Counted from the first letter of the stretch, positions 48,855-57,182 are shown. The stretch is DNA of 64,000 nt from Prochlorococcus sp. AG-402-I21 (GCA_003216955.1 QCHZ01000001.1:124001-188000), one strand, 5' to 3'. Notes: generated by a model not told the origin, from the letters alone. Program-made: numbers and translations.

Positions 48855-49214
48855 TTAAGAAGTCCTATCTTTAAATTGATCAGGTATTGGAAAATCATCT
48901 CGTATTTGTTTTAAACGTTTTTTATAAATATTTTCGTAATCTGGATCACGGCTTTTAAATGCGTTGTAATTTTGCCCTTCAAAATCTTCTTCTTTCATTA
49001 ATTCTTCTACCTGCTTAATTAGGTCTCTATAGATATCTGCTCCTACAATCTGTTCTTTAGTAAGTTCACTTCCATGAGAGTCAGCGTATTGAATAACTCC
49101 TTTGTATGTAAAAAGCCATTGCCTCCTTGCTAGTGGATCTAGTGCTATAACCTCTTTAACTATAAAGCTTGTACAAAGTTTGAACTTTAATTCTAAATCG
49201 TTAGTTTCAATCAC
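48855..49214 (-). CDS. hypothetical protein, 119 aa
   Basis: Soluble, mainly helical. Contains VIALDPLARRQWLFTYKGVI, ADIYRDLIKQVEELMKEEDF and a basic region YENIYKKRLKQIRDDFPIPD. No known domain. Part of a minus-strand run of small accessory genes. Confidence 0.6.
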   Translation of the reverse strand: MIETNDLELKFKLCTSFIVKEVIALDPLARRQWLFTYKGVIQYADSHGSELTKEQIVGADIYRDLIKQVEELMKEEDFEGQNYNAFKSRDPDYENIYKKRLKQIRDDFPIPDQFKDRTS

Positions 49215-49261
49215 AAAGGAAGGAGCTTATATCCCCTAAATTGTAGATAGCTTTTTGGAAT

Positions 49262-49417
49262 TCATTCATTCGGTTTGAATCCCTCAACAGGAATGGTTTT
49301 GATTTCAATATCAGTTGAGTAGTTTTGAATCATTTTTTTCTGCATCTCCGAATTACTCGCTAAGAAGAAAACCCCAAGTGCAGCGATAAATGGGAAAAGG
49401 GTATTTGTAGTTTTCAT
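49262..49417 (-). CDS. small secreted or anchored peptide, 51 aa
   Basis: With ATG at 49417 it starts MKTTNTLFPFIAALGVFFLA, a signal peptide or anchor with cleavage near ASN, then a short soluble tail. The upstream ATG at 49447 adds ten polar residues. Unknown. Confidence 0.5.
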   Translation of the reverse strand: MKTTNTLFPFIAALGVFFLASNSEMQKKMIQNYSTDIEIKTIPVEGFKPNE

Positions 49418-49463
49418 TAGTTTTTCCGGTAGAAACGATCTCTTCAACTTCCAAGAAATTTAC

Positions 49464-49727
49464 TTATTCAATAAGATCAAGAGTATAAACAGTGTCTTTG
49501 CAGTTATTTCTTTTATCGAACTCTTTAGCTTCATCGCTTTCTAATGATGCTCCAAATTTTTCCATATCAATAATATGAATTAAGGTATGAGCTTTATGGT
49601 CGTTTACTTTTACAAACTCATAATCACTCACATAATCCTTAACCAAGCAACCAAAAAAATTCTCAGTAATTTCCTTTTCAAATTCTTCAAAAGTACAGCT
49701 AAAGGATGAAATGATTAGGGTATTCAT
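49464..49727 (-). CDS. DHK/WDK-family hypothetical protein, 87 aa
   Basis: NTLIISSFSCTFEEFEKEIT, then VKVNDHKAHTLIHIIDMEKF and EFDKRNNCKDTVYTLDLIE. Same length and layout as 47669-47932, identical in NNCKD-x-VY-x-L. Cytoplasmic; unknown function. Confidence 0.75.
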   Translation of the reverse strand: MNTLIISSFSCTFEEFEKEITENFFGCLVKDYVSDYEFVKVNDHKAHTLIHIIDMEKFGASLESDEAKEFDKRNNCKDTVYTLDLIE

Positions 49728-49867
49728 AAAAAATGTTCAGAATATTAGTTAGTATTATATTTTTTCTATAGCTTTTCTGTAGGAGTAGATATCTCTTTAG
49801 GTTCCTCTGAAATATATGGACTTATCATACTTTCAGTTCTACTGGAGTATGACTGTGGAGAATTTAA

Positions 49868-50194
49868 TTAGCATTTCATAGCTTCTTCAATAATAGAAAT
49901 CTCTCTGGTGTTTTTTCTATTAAGTCCACGCAGTTCTAATTGAAAGCGAATTACTTCCAATGCAAGCTTATTAAACCGAAAAGTGGCTTGTACGTAACCA
50001 TGTGAGTAATCAGATTCAAAATATCCAAAACCTTTCAAGTCTTTTAAGAGTATATAGCTATCAAAAATTTTGCTATACCATCTGATCAGCATACTGTTAT
50101 CCATAATGTCAGCCATAGCTATACGGGCTATGGTCTTGGTTCTTACAGCAAAGTAATCATTAAGGTCTTGGTAAATAGGTAAAAAGAATTTCAT
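49868..50194 (-). CDS. hypothetical protein, 108 aa
   Basis: Soluble. FFLPIYQDLNDYFAVRTKTI, then YSKIFDSYILLKDLKGFGYF and a helical end FQLELRGLNRKNTREISIIE. No recognised domain. Confidence 0.55.
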   Translation of the reverse strand: MKFFLPIYQDLNDYFAVRTKTIARIAMADIMDNSMLIRWYSKIFDSYILLKDLKGFGYFESDYSHGYVQATFRFNKLALEVIRFQLELRGLNRKNTREISIIEEAMKC

Positions 50195-50491
50195 TAACCC
50201 TTTCTAGCTGATCTTTCCCAACTCATCTTCTTGCCCTAAGCAAAGTTACTTTAAAGAACCAAAGGCAACAAAAGGACCATATGAGTAAAAAAAAACAGGA
50301 AAATTCTCATCATCAATTGTATCTCCATCCATGCTGATCTTTATCTCATGACATATGTAATAGGTAATCTCTTTTTTAAGGCTATAAAAAATACAGGGAG
50401 CTAATCAGCTGCCACTACTTTTTAGGACTATTGATCGATGGTTTCATTTGCTAGAGCAAGAACAAGATCATTGCTATCAAGGCTATGGCCA

Positions 50492-50620
50492 ATGACAGCA
50501 AAACCTCACAACAATCAAAAACATGGGTTGCAAAAGTCCAAAAATTTGATTGAGGATATTGAGGAACAAAACAAGTGTTTCTTGGAAGCAAGCAAGAATG
50601 GTGGGATGTGGTTTTCTTAG
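50492..50620 (+). CDS. possible small protein, 42 aa
   Basis: From ATG at 50492: MTAKPHNNQKHGLQKSKNLI then EDIEEQNKCFLEASKNGGMW. The frame extends upstream to ATG at 50438 through Arg-rich sequence of lower quality. Moderately protein-like; no family. Confidence 0.35.
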   Translation: MTAKPHNNQKHGLQKSKNLIEDIEEQNKCFLEASKNGGMWFS

Positions 50621-50837
50621 GGCATTGCCTTGAAGGCAGAATGGGGACCTGTCTCTGAATGATAATTGTGGAAGGATTAGAAGCTCAGATCAAGTGCTCC
50701 AAAAACATGATAATAGTTATGGTGAAATATAATTAATTAGAAGATAAAAAATTATTTAGGTGATTCTCTAAATTAAGAAAAGCATTGAAACTAAAATATT
50801 GGAGTCTTTAAGAAGCAAATAAATTATTGAGCACCAA

Positions 50838-51380
50838 TTATTTATTTGCCTCTTCTTCAATGTATTTTTTAAGAGTATAACCATGACAATCAAATGGATA
50901 TTCTGCCCTAGTCATCTCGCTTGCCTGAGTCTTATCAGCATCATTACCTCTAAATTTTCGACAATCACATATAAAATCTATCTTACTCCCATCTTTATAA
51001 TCTTTTACTCTCGCATCAAGCCATTCTTTTGCTTGCTCTGGCATCTCATTACAAGCAATCCATGAACCCCAGAACAGTGCATCAAACATTTGTATTGCTT
51101 CTGCTCTTTTATTAGGCCCTGCCAGGTCCTCACAAAAATTTCTTACTGGACAGTCTTTTCTACTGATATAAAACTTTTTAGCTTGATTCTCATAACCTCT
51201 GAAATATGTTTTTTTATTGTTTACTGCGTCCAAAGCAGCATTTAATTGATCTCCTCCAAATGTATTGGTTATTCTCGCTTTATCAATTGATAACTGACCT
51301 GTCAGTTCCGTTTCACTTTCAGTAGCGACATCATCTCTTCTGAGATCAAATTGTCCAAGCACTTCAATTTGTTCAGTCAT
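50838..51380 (-). CDS. DUF4326-like protein, 180 aa
   Basis: N-terminal IEVLGQFDLRRDD, then KFYISRKDCPVRNFC, a helical middle (AIQMFDALFWGSWIACNEMP), and a C-terminal DCHGYTLKKYIEEE. The order R/N-D-CPV, a Y/F-x-x-yL helix, ARVK, C-x-C and CHG-x-x-L resembles DUF4326, a small fold often carried by phages. The paralog is at 53219-53650. The assignment is by motif order only. Confidence 0.6.
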   Translation of the reverse strand: MTEQIEVLGQFDLRRDDVATESETELTGQLSIDKARITNTFGGDQLNAALDAVNNKKTYFRGYENQAKKFYISRKDCPVRNFCEDLAGPNKRAEAIQMFDALFWGSWIACNEMPEQAKEWLDARVKDYKDGSKIDFICDCRKFRGNDADKTQASEMTRAEYPFDCHGYTLKKYIEEEANK

Positions 51381-51440
51381 CTAGGTGCGACTCATCTTCC
51401 ATTAGATTGATTGATTTTATTCTAAATTGTTCAAAACGAT

Positions 51441-51782
51441 CTATGGCTTAAAGAGAAAAGTTCTTTTAATTATTAATTCATGTCTCTTCCCAATTATCTC
51501 GTTTTTTGAAAGAACTTTTCCATTTCTGACTTGGTATTCTGATCCAATAAATTTATTGCTTAATTGTTCCATTTGACAGACTCTTTTGGAAACTCTCTTT
51601 ATTTTCCATTTCCTTTGCATTCCACCATCAACTTGTTTCCAATCTTTTTTCCGAATGATGTAAGTTCCTCCTTCATTAACCCATTTATCACATTCTCTTT
51701 TAGTCTCTATTTCATAAAAGTATCAGCAGTCGAAAGAAGGGAGAAGAATCCAAGATATGGAAAGTAATAATGAGCGTTTCAT
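51441..51782 (-). pseudogene. secreted-protein frame with one in-frame TGA after the signal peptide
   Basis: ATG at 51782 opens a signal peptide MKRSLLLSISWILLPSFDC. TGA at 51723-51725 follows, then the same frame continues YFYEIETKRECDKWVNEGGT and about 92 codons in all to TAG at 51441. Without the TGA it would be a 113-aa exported basic protein. Either a nonsense mutation or a readthrough site. Confidence 0.5.
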
Positions 51783-51986
51783 AAAGCAATCATGATTTGA
51801 AAGTTCTTATCTCAAACAAAATTAAGTCGTGTAGTTCAATTCCCAAATAAAAGAAAGAGTGTTAGCGCAACCATGTATTAACTAAATATCTCAAGATAAG
51901 TCAATTTACTTCCGAAGGTTATATCAAATTAACTATATAATTTCTAGCTGACTGTTGATGCTGCAATTACAACTAAAAAGGTTTGA

Positions 51987-52187
51987 CTAATTGATTTTCA
52001 CACCATTAAAGTTGAGACCACTGCACTGGAGCTTGTATAAGAGAGCTAAAACGAAATGATGGAAACTTGGAAGAGCCTTATCTAGGCCAAAAAAAATCAA
52101 AAAAGAAATTAACGTTATTGAGAAGTATTGCATCCAATGAATCCCAAGAGTATCTAATCCATGATTATTAAATTCTTTGATCTGCAT
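51987..52187 (-). CDS. membrane protein with GIHWMQY motif, 66 aa
   Basis: NHGLDTLGIHWMQYFSITLI, then FGLDKALPSFHHFVLALLYK. Paralog of 37182-37373. The last 18 residues differ entirely (LQCSGLNFNGVKIN) from the hydrophobic end of the paralog, so a frameshift near residue 48 is possible. Confidence 0.6.
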   Translation of the reverse strand: MQIKEFNNHGLDTLGIHWMQYFSITLISFLIFFGLDKALPSFHHFVLALLYKLQCSGLNFNGVKIN

Positions 52188-52358
52188 TGAATTTTTGAAA
52201 AATCCTAACCTAAAAAATTATGTAGTGACTTTGGTTAAAAGGAACTTTAGATAAAATTTGTTTATCGGATAATTTATCAAAAGAATTTTTCCATAAAATT
52301 CCTCTAAATGTTGAATTATCGGCTTAAAAGGGTTCATATCCATTGTATTGTCCTAAAG

Positions 52359-52472
52359 CTAAACGATTACTGAAGTGCCAATTTGGAATGCACCAGCCAG
52401 AAGAAGTAACGTAGGAAGGTTCCAAAGGACTAAAACTTTCAAAGCAGTCTTTTTATAAGATGCAGCAGTCAT
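52359..52472 (-). CDS. LWNLP-type membrane peptide, 37 aa
   Basis: ATG at 52472. TAASYKKTALKVLVLWNLPT then LLLLAGAFQIGTSVIV. Shares L-K-x-L-x-LWNLP-x-LxL with 24841-24957. Single membrane helix. Confidence 0.5.
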   Translation of the reverse strand: MTAASYKKTALKVLVLWNLPTLLLLAGAFQIGTSVIV

Positions 52473-52616
52473 TTTGATTAAGAAGGAAATGGTTTCAGAG
52501 GAACTCAGACTTGAATATCTGTTCAAATAAAGATAAGAAATTATGTTGTTTGAGTGAGGTTCGGTCGGGGTAGGGCTAACCGTGGAATTAATTTTTCTTA
52601 TGAATTTGGAGAATTA

Positions 52617-52733
52617 CTAGCTCTGCATCATGTAAACAAGAAATCCAGTAAAAACAGCTAGTTTACCTAATACAAAATAAGGAATAAGCTTTCTAATTCT
52701 TGCTTCAGATATTGCTTTAGTGGTTGAAGTCAT
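52617..52733 (-). CDS. single-helix membrane peptide, 38 aa
   Basis: ATG at 52733 overlaps the upstream stop (ATGA). SEARIRKLIPYFVLGKLAVF then TGFLVYMMQS. Coupled to 52730-52846. Unknown. Confidence 0.5.
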   Translation of the reverse strand: MTSTTKAISEARIRKLIPYFVLGKLAVFTGFLVYMMQS

Positions 52734-52846
52734 ATGAGACCTAAGCTCCCAAAAGTAAAACCAATGCCGCAGAAGAAGGCGAATTCAACTAGATCTCTGC
52801 ATCCTGATGGGATTGAATTTAAAGCAACGTTAATTCGTTGAGCCAT
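52730..52846 (-). CDS. single-helix peptide, 38 aa
   Basis: ATG at 52846. QRINVALNSIPSGCRDLVEF then AFFCGIGFTFGSLGLI. Stop TGA shares ATGA with the next gene. The two form a translationally coupled pair of membrane peptides. Unknown family. Confidence 0.45.
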   Translation of the reverse strand: MAQRINVALNSIPSGCRDLVEFAFFCGIGFTFGSLGLI

Positions 52847-52970
52847 TTGACCTTGTACTCGCAGGTGAATGTGGAAGGATACTTCAAAATTAAGAACAAA
52901 TACCCAGAGACGTGACAGTTCAAAGGTGGGGTTATCAAGAATTAGTTAAACTTATGATTCAGAATCTCTT

Positions 52971-53069
52971 TCACTTCAAAGTAATTGAAAAAACCAGCAA
53001 AGAAAGTGCTCCAAAAATAATTACCCATAGAACAGCATCCTTTAAAAGCTCTTTCCCATTATTTTTCAT
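52971..53069 (-). CDS. single-helix membrane peptide, 32 aa
   Basis: ATG at 53069. NNGKELLKDAVLWVIIFGAL then SLLVFSITLK. One helix with charged ends. Unknown. Confidence 0.45.
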   Translation of the reverse strand: MKNNGKELLKDAVLWVIIFGALSLLVFSITLK

Positions 53070-53218
53070 TAAATAACCAAACCGAAATAGCAATAGCTTC
53101 ATAAGCCCAATCATGCAGATTAGAAGTTTAGTTCTTTTGACATATAAGAGAGCAGTTATAACTAAAAGAGTAGATCATGTATTTTTGGTAAGTAATTAAA
53201 AGTTCTGAGTTGCTTTCT

Positions 53219-53650
53219 TCACTTGAGTTCTTTAGCTAAATATTCAATATAATTTTTCAAAGTAAAACCGTGGGAATCATCATTCCCTTTTACACAATCA
53301 ATATCATCAATAAGGTCTAAATTATGTCCCGCCATTAACTCCTTTACTCTGGCATTAAACCAATCTTTAAGGGGTTTTTCTATTGCATCTTTTTGATGTT
53401 GGGACCATAGATAAGTATCAAAAGCTTTTACAGCATCTTCTCTACTCCACTTTGGTAAACCAAAAAAATGATTTTTAACAGGACAATCTTTCCGGCTAAT
53501 GTAATGCTTTTTAGCAGTCTTAGAGATTCCTCTTATATACCGTTCTCCTGCATGTGTATTTTTAACTAACAGCTGACCTGCCGTATTCTCATCTTTAACT
53601 TTAATCTCTCTCCTAAGATCCTTTTTGCCTAAGACTTGTATTGGATCCAT
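53219..53650 (-). CDS. DUF4326-like protein, 143 aa
   Basis: PIQVLGKKDLRREIKVKDEN, then AKKHYISRKDCPVKNHFFGL, WSREDAVKAFDTYLWSQHQK, LKDWFNARVKELMAGHNLDL and DSHGFTLKNYIEYL. Same block order as 50838-51380, but the CHG is SHG and the C-x-C is lost. It lies in the same accessory strip. Confidence 0.6.
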   Translation of the reverse strand: MDPIQVLGKKDLRREIKVKDENTAGQLLVKNTHAGERYIRGISKTAKKHYISRKDCPVKNHFFGLPKWSREDAVKAFDTYLWSQHQKDAIEKPLKDWFNARVKELMAGHNLDLIDDIDCVKGNDDSHGFTLKNYIEYLAKELK

Positions 53651-53652
53651 AA

Positions 53653-53754
53653 CTAGTTGGCTTTTTTAAGATTACTAAATTTCGACCGAAAATTATTGAA
53701 TACATTTTCCCAGTAATTAAGAACAGAATCAGGAATAGGTCTATTTAGAGGCAT
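53653..53754 (-). CDS. tiny basic peptide, 33 aa
   Basis: ATG at 53754. MPLNRPIPDSVLNYWENVFN then NFRSKFSNLKKAN. It starts 102 bases before, and ends two bases after, the ATG side of the DUF4326-like gene, on the same strand. The MPLNRP-x-PDSV-x-NYW start looks like a conserved picocyanobacterial mini-protein. Confidence 0.45.
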   Translation of the reverse strand: MPLNRPIPDSVLNYWENVFNNFRSKFSNLKKAN

Positions 53755-53798
53755 TTTGGAAAGAGAGCTTCAAACATTATTTTTAGCCGTTATTCGCG

Positions 53799-53993
53799 CT
53801 AAGACAGAATTTGTTTCACTTCCTCACCATGAACAAATTTGATTTCTACTGAATCAACGTTAACAACTTGAAAAAGTGAAGGGGCATATGTATCTCTTGC
53901 AGCTCAAACAAATGAGAGAACTTTCGTAATCTCATCTTCTCCAACAAGAACACTATCTCCAGGTTCAACTCAAAGAAATTCAGGCTCATTCAT
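53799..53993 (-). pseudogene. 64-codon frame interrupted by two in-frame TGA codons
   Basis: ATG at 53993 opens MNEPEFL, TGA (53970-53972), VEPGDSVLVGEDEITKVLSF V, TGA (53904-53906), AARDTYAPSLFQVVNVDSVE and IKFVHGEEVKQILS to TAG at 53799. The three parts together read as one beta-rich domain and no TAA/TAG interrupts. It contains no TGG codon, so reading TGA as Trp would supply its only Trp residues. Confidence 0.45.
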
Positions 53994-54045
53994 CTTTTTC
54001 TTTTTGTCGTTTCTAATTAATGGTTTTTTGGATAAAAGAACGTGA

Positions 54046-54144
54046 CTAATCGGCCAAAGAAAAACTACCTACTAGAACACAGCCACCGCTGCCAACATAG
54101 ATAACTAGGTTCGCTTGTGTAGAGAATGTGAGGATTGAAATCAT
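54046..54144 (-). CDS. possible membrane peptide, 32 aa
   Basis: ATG at 54144. ISILTFSTQANLVIYVGSGG then CVLVGSFSLAD. Mildly hydrophobic. Weak support. Confidence 0.3.
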   Translation of the reverse strand: MISILTFSTQANLVIYVGSGGCVLVGSFSLAD

Positions 54145-54238
54145 TCTTTTTTAATTTCCTTGCAAATAAGAAAAAAGACATAGTCTCTAATACAAGAACA
54201 GTATCAATAAGCAAGTGATAGTTAATTAATATCCATGC

Positions 54239-54370
54239 TTATTTAAGAAAAGGAAGAAATTTACTGAAGGTTGAAGGAAATGATCCAATGATCAGAGCAA
54301 ACAAGCCAAGAACAACAGTCACAATCGCAGCATCTACTAAAGATCTTTCAAGTTGTATTTCATAAAACAA
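54239..54370 (-). CDS. single-helix membrane peptide, 43 aa, TTG start
   Basis: From TTG at 54370: FYEIQLERSLVDAAIVTVVL then GLFALIIGSFPSTFSKFLPF. One clear membrane helix. The frame is open a little further upstream without an ATG. Unknown family. Confidence 0.45.
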   Translation of the reverse strand: MFYEIQLERSLVDAAIVTVVLGLFALIIGSFPSTFSKFLPFLK

Positions 54371-54484
54371 TTGTATTGCTTTTACTGTTGAATTTTTATT
54401 GACTTAAAGACAAGTTGTACGGACTGAGTAAAATCTTGCCTCACTGACTAACTCACCCTCGATTCTGCAATCTAAAGTGATTTT

Positions 54485-54625
54485 TCAAAGCAAGAACCTA
54501 TAATGATCGCCCATCCCATCAAGTGGGTAGTCGTTTTCAAACTGTTCAACAACTTTAGATGAAACATTAAATTTACTAATTAAGTTAGAGATCCTTTTGT
54601 TAATCAACCGAGAAATGAAAGCCAT
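54485..54625 (-). CDS. small basic protein, 46 aa
   Basis: ATG at 54625. AFISRLINKRISNLISKFNV then SSKVVEQFENDYPLDGMGDH. Soluble, helical start and an acidic end. Unknown family. Confidence 0.5.
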   Translation of the reverse strand: MAFISRLINKRISNLISKFNVSSKVVEQFENDYPLDGMGDHYRFLL

Positions 54626-54778
54626 AAAACTTTTCAAGTTGTGCTCGTTATAACTACAGACCAGACACTTTCAAGTGATTAATACGGAAAAGAAGTTATA
54701 TTTAGGTACAAGAAAAAATATGGTTAACGTTTTCCAACCACTGTTATGCAATGGCTCATTTGTTGGACGAGTGTTTAT

Positions 54779-55000
54779 ATGTGTGGACGAGCTTCGACAC
54801 TCTTGCGAAATTTACTTTTTCTCTCTCTCACAGTATTAGTTACAGGTTGCACTAATACAGGAGGTGGAGGAGATTTTCCATCTGGGTGGAATCCATCTTT
54901 TCCTGGTCAGCCAGGAACTTTCACTTGTGATGGTGCTTCTGGCCAATATGCTGAATTTTATTGCGAGACAGGTGAACACCCCAACATGTGTGATTGCTAG
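54779..55000 (+). CDS. small lipoprotein, 73 aa
   Basis: From ATG at 54779: MCGRASTLLRNLLFLSLTVL then VTGC, a lipobox with Cys24, followed by a Gly/Pro/aromatic-rich mature part with several Cys (TFTCDGASGQ, YCETGEHPNMCDC). The Cys-rich tail probably forms disulfides on the outer face. The upstream ATG at 54746 would displace the signal sequence. Confidence 0.65.
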   Translation: MCGRASTLLRNLLFLSLTVLVTGCTNTGGGGDFPSGWNPSFPGQPGTFTCDGASGQYAEFYCETGEHPNMCDC

Positions 55001-55008
55001 TGAGTGGT

Positions 55009-55230
55009 CTATGACTTAATTAATTGATAGCCTTTCACGAGGTTATATAGCCCCCAACCAAAAGCTCCAAGTACAAAGCCATAAAAAGCAAACGGAACAA
55101 TTGGATTTTTATACAAAAAAGACCTAACTTTTTTTTGAATATTTTCTTTATCAAGCACAGGTAACTTTAACTCAACTGATTTTTCTCTTGGAGGGAGTCC
55201 CAATTCTTTTCTTCTTTTAGCTTCTCCCAT
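55009..55230 (-). CDS. DUF2839 family protein, 73 aa
   Basis: It starts with the diagnostic MGEAKRRKELGLPPREKSVE and has one helix at about 46-64 (IVPFAFYGFVLGAFGWGL). DUF2839 is a short cyanobacterial membrane family of unknown role. The paralog is at 58372-58554. Convergent with the lipoprotein gene. Confidence 0.88.
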   Translation of the reverse strand: MGEAKRRKELGLPPREKSVELKLPVLDKENIQKKVRSFLYKNPIVPFAFYGFVLGAFGWGLYNLVKGYQLIKS

Positions 55231-55324
55231 AAAAAAGAGGACGTAATCCTCTAAAGATAAATCGGAGTTGGACTTTGGCTTAAAAAGATTTAGACGGTTT
55301 AATAAAAAAAATCATTCATTGAGC

Positions 55325-55518
55325 ATGGCTGAAAAAGTGGACCCAAAAGAATATGAGGCAGCATTCAATCTGTTTTAGATTGCGTGGATGGGATGAAAGA
55401 AGAGTTCAGTTGGTCAAAAGATGTAATTGCCAAGATGCTTAGAGAACTTGCTGAGAAAGTAGAAAGAGAAGAGGAAGAAAAAATAGACTATACTGATTTC
55501 ATCAAATTAATGACTTAG
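55325..55518 (+). pseudogene. small acidic helical gene with a frameshift
   Basis: MAEKVDPKEYEAAFN from ATG at 55325 meets TAG at 55376. One base later in phase the continuation VLDCVDGMKEEFSWSKDVIA then KMLRELAEKVEREEEEKIDY runs to TAG at 55516. A single-base loss near 55370 (a run of AA) explains the break. The rejoined protein would be about 63 aa. Confidence 0.6.
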
Positions 55519-55558
55519 CTCTGCTAGCATCTCCTAGCTCAGGTCTAAGAAGTAAAAG

Positions 55559-55585
55559 ACCTCCCCTAAAAAGGAGGTTTTTTGT
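55559..55585 (+). terminator. intrinsic terminator
   Basis: ACCTCC-CCTAAAAA-GGAGGT followed by T6, about 40 bases after the frameshifted gene. Confidence 0.75.
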
Positions 55586-55817
55586 GTATCTTGCTTTATA
55601 TGCTGATATAAATTGACAATCTTTTTAATTTCTGATGCATGTATCCATCATTTTTGCCATTATCCAAATTTGATAGTCTTGGGTACGTATTGATCTTTAG
55701 AGCCACCAACTCCTTTAATTAGAAAATTTGATTCATGCTAAATACTTTTTGTGAATACTGTCGAAGTAAAACAAATAATTAATTCTAGAAAGGGATGATT
55801 AAATTTAATCTGAACAA

Positions 55818-55982
55818 ATGGTACAGGAGCTTAATCATCAAGAGATAGCCAGAAATTTAGCAAAGGCAATAGCAGACAAAGCAAATGAGAAGGAACTTAG
55901 AAGGTTGTACGAAGAAGCGAAGTTTCAGCAGTTCATCTCAATGGAAAAAAGTGAATTATCTGAGCTTTTATGGCACGGCTAA
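55818..55982 (+). CDS. small acidic helical protein, 54 aa
   Basis: ATG at 55818. NHQEIARNLAKAIADKANEK then ELRRLYEEAKFQQFISMEKS, a single long charged helix ending LLWHG. Unknown family. Confidence 0.55.
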   Translation: MVQELNHQEIARNLAKAIADKANEKELRRLYEEAKFQQFISMEKSELSELLWHG

Positions 55983-56039
55983 TCAAACTCACTCACTTAA
56001 GTTTTAGAATTTAAAGAAAAAATTTTGTATTCACAAATC

Positions 56040-56228
56040 ATGCAATATCTTTTTGGTCTAACCCTTTCGGAAATGGGTGTAAGTCCTTTATTAATCGCCA
56101 TAATAATTTCCTTTAGCATTTTATTTATCGTTGCCTTTGGCCTTAGCTCAAAAAATATGGATAGTGAGGGAATTATGAATTGGATGATGAAAAAGCCTGA
56201 AGACTGGATAGGGAATAGAAAGTCATAA
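56040..56228 (+). CDS. membrane protein, 62 aa
   Basis: I prefer ATG at 56040 to an upstream TTG at 56025. QYLFGLTLSEMGVSPLLIAI runs into a helix IIISFSILFIVAFGL, then an acidic, Met/Trp-rich tail (GIMNWMMKKPEDWIGN). Unknown family. Confidence 0.55.
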   Translation: MQYLFGLTLSEMGVSPLLIAIIISFSILFIVAFGLSSKNMDSEGIMNWMMKKPEDWIGNRKS

Positions 56229-56236
56229 AGCATTAT

Positions 56237-56431
56237 TCAAACTTTTTCTTCAATTTCCTTTAACTTCAAGTTGATATCTTTCAATCTATTTTCAGCCATA
56301 GAAATATATTCTTCTGCACCATATCTACCTTCAAAAGTTTTAGTTTCACCTTGAAGAAAATCCTTGTACATTTTTATATCACTTTGCCATTGATTTCTCG
56401 CCTCAATTAAAGATTTATATTGACTACCCAT
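56237..56431 (-). CDS. coiled-coil protein, 64 aa
   Basis: SQYKSLIEARNQWQSDIKMY then KDFLQGETKTFEGRYGAEEY and a coiled end LKDINLKLKEIEEKV. Helical hairpin, soluble. Convergent with 56040-56228 (eight-base gap). Confidence 0.6.
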   Translation of the reverse strand: MGSQYKSLIEARNQWQSDIKMYKDFLQGETKTFEGRYGAEEYISMAENRLKDINLKLKEIEEKV

Positions 56432-56440
56432 TTTTGATAT

Positions 56441-56752
56441 TTATAAATTAGTTTGATTAGCCTTAGGAATAACAAAACATGAAATAAGTGAAATTATTTT
56501 TGCACTAAAACGACCCAAAGGGTTTGAGATTGATAAAGATCTTTCAAAATTCCTAACTAAATCTAATCTTGACTGCTTAATAGTTTTTTCACCTCTGGAT
56601 ATTAAAATATTTTCAATTATTTCATGCATTTGCTTATGCATAGGGTGTGAATTGGTAATACTCCAATATCTATCTAAAGCATGAAGCTTACTATTACTAA
56701 AACATTCCGCACGACTCTTGAAGAAAATAGAATCAACAGATGACAAAAACAT
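56441..56752 (-). CDS. hypothetical protein, 103 aa
   Basis: It contains DRYWSITNSHPMHKQMHEII then a basic helix GEKTIKQSRLDLVRNFERSL and a short hydrophobic segment IISLISCFVIPKA at the C-terminus. Not clearly assigned; codon composition is acceptable. Confidence 0.5.
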   Translation of the reverse strand: MFLSSVDSIFFKSRAECFSNSKLHALDRYWSITNSHPMHKQMHEIIENILISRGEKTIKQSRLDLVRNFERSLSISNPLGRFSAKIISLISCFVIPKANQTNL

Positions 56753-57074
56753 ATAATTTCTTAGTCTTGAAAATATGTATTACATTTTCGCTCCGATATC
56801 CCAAAAAAGTCTAGAAGAAATGAAACAAACTCTTGTTTCTTATTTTCATTAAGGCATTTAAGATTTTTTATCTATAATATTCTCTCTTATGAATAAGAAC
56901 ACTAATTAAAAGATGTTGAGGGCACTAAGATTAATTCCAATCAGCACAAATCTTTTCAATAATTAATAAGCTTGTCTTATGAATAAAATTAGCTACCATA
57001 ATAAAGAAGAGTGAGCAAAAACTCACAGTCCAGCAATTTATTCTTTATATTTACTTCATATTTTTAATAAAACC

Positions 57075-57182
57075 ATGTCTCCTGAAGCAGAAAAGTTTAA
57101 CGGTTGGGCCGCCATGCTCGGTTTCGTTGCAGCCTTTGGCGCGTATGCAACAACAGGTCAAATTATTCCTGGAATTTTCTAA
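57075..57182 (+). CDS. hli: high-light-inducible protein, minimal 35 aa form
   Basis: ATG at 57075. SPEAEKFNGWAAMLGFVAAF then GAYATTGQIIPGIF, differing from the 5586-5693 protein at only a few positions. It has the Arg-to-Trp change (NGW) as well. A terminator follows 66 bases later. No HLR1-like repeat is visible just upstream, so its control may differ. Confidence 0.9.
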   Translation: MSPEAEKFNGWAAMLGFVAAFGAYATTGQIIPGIF

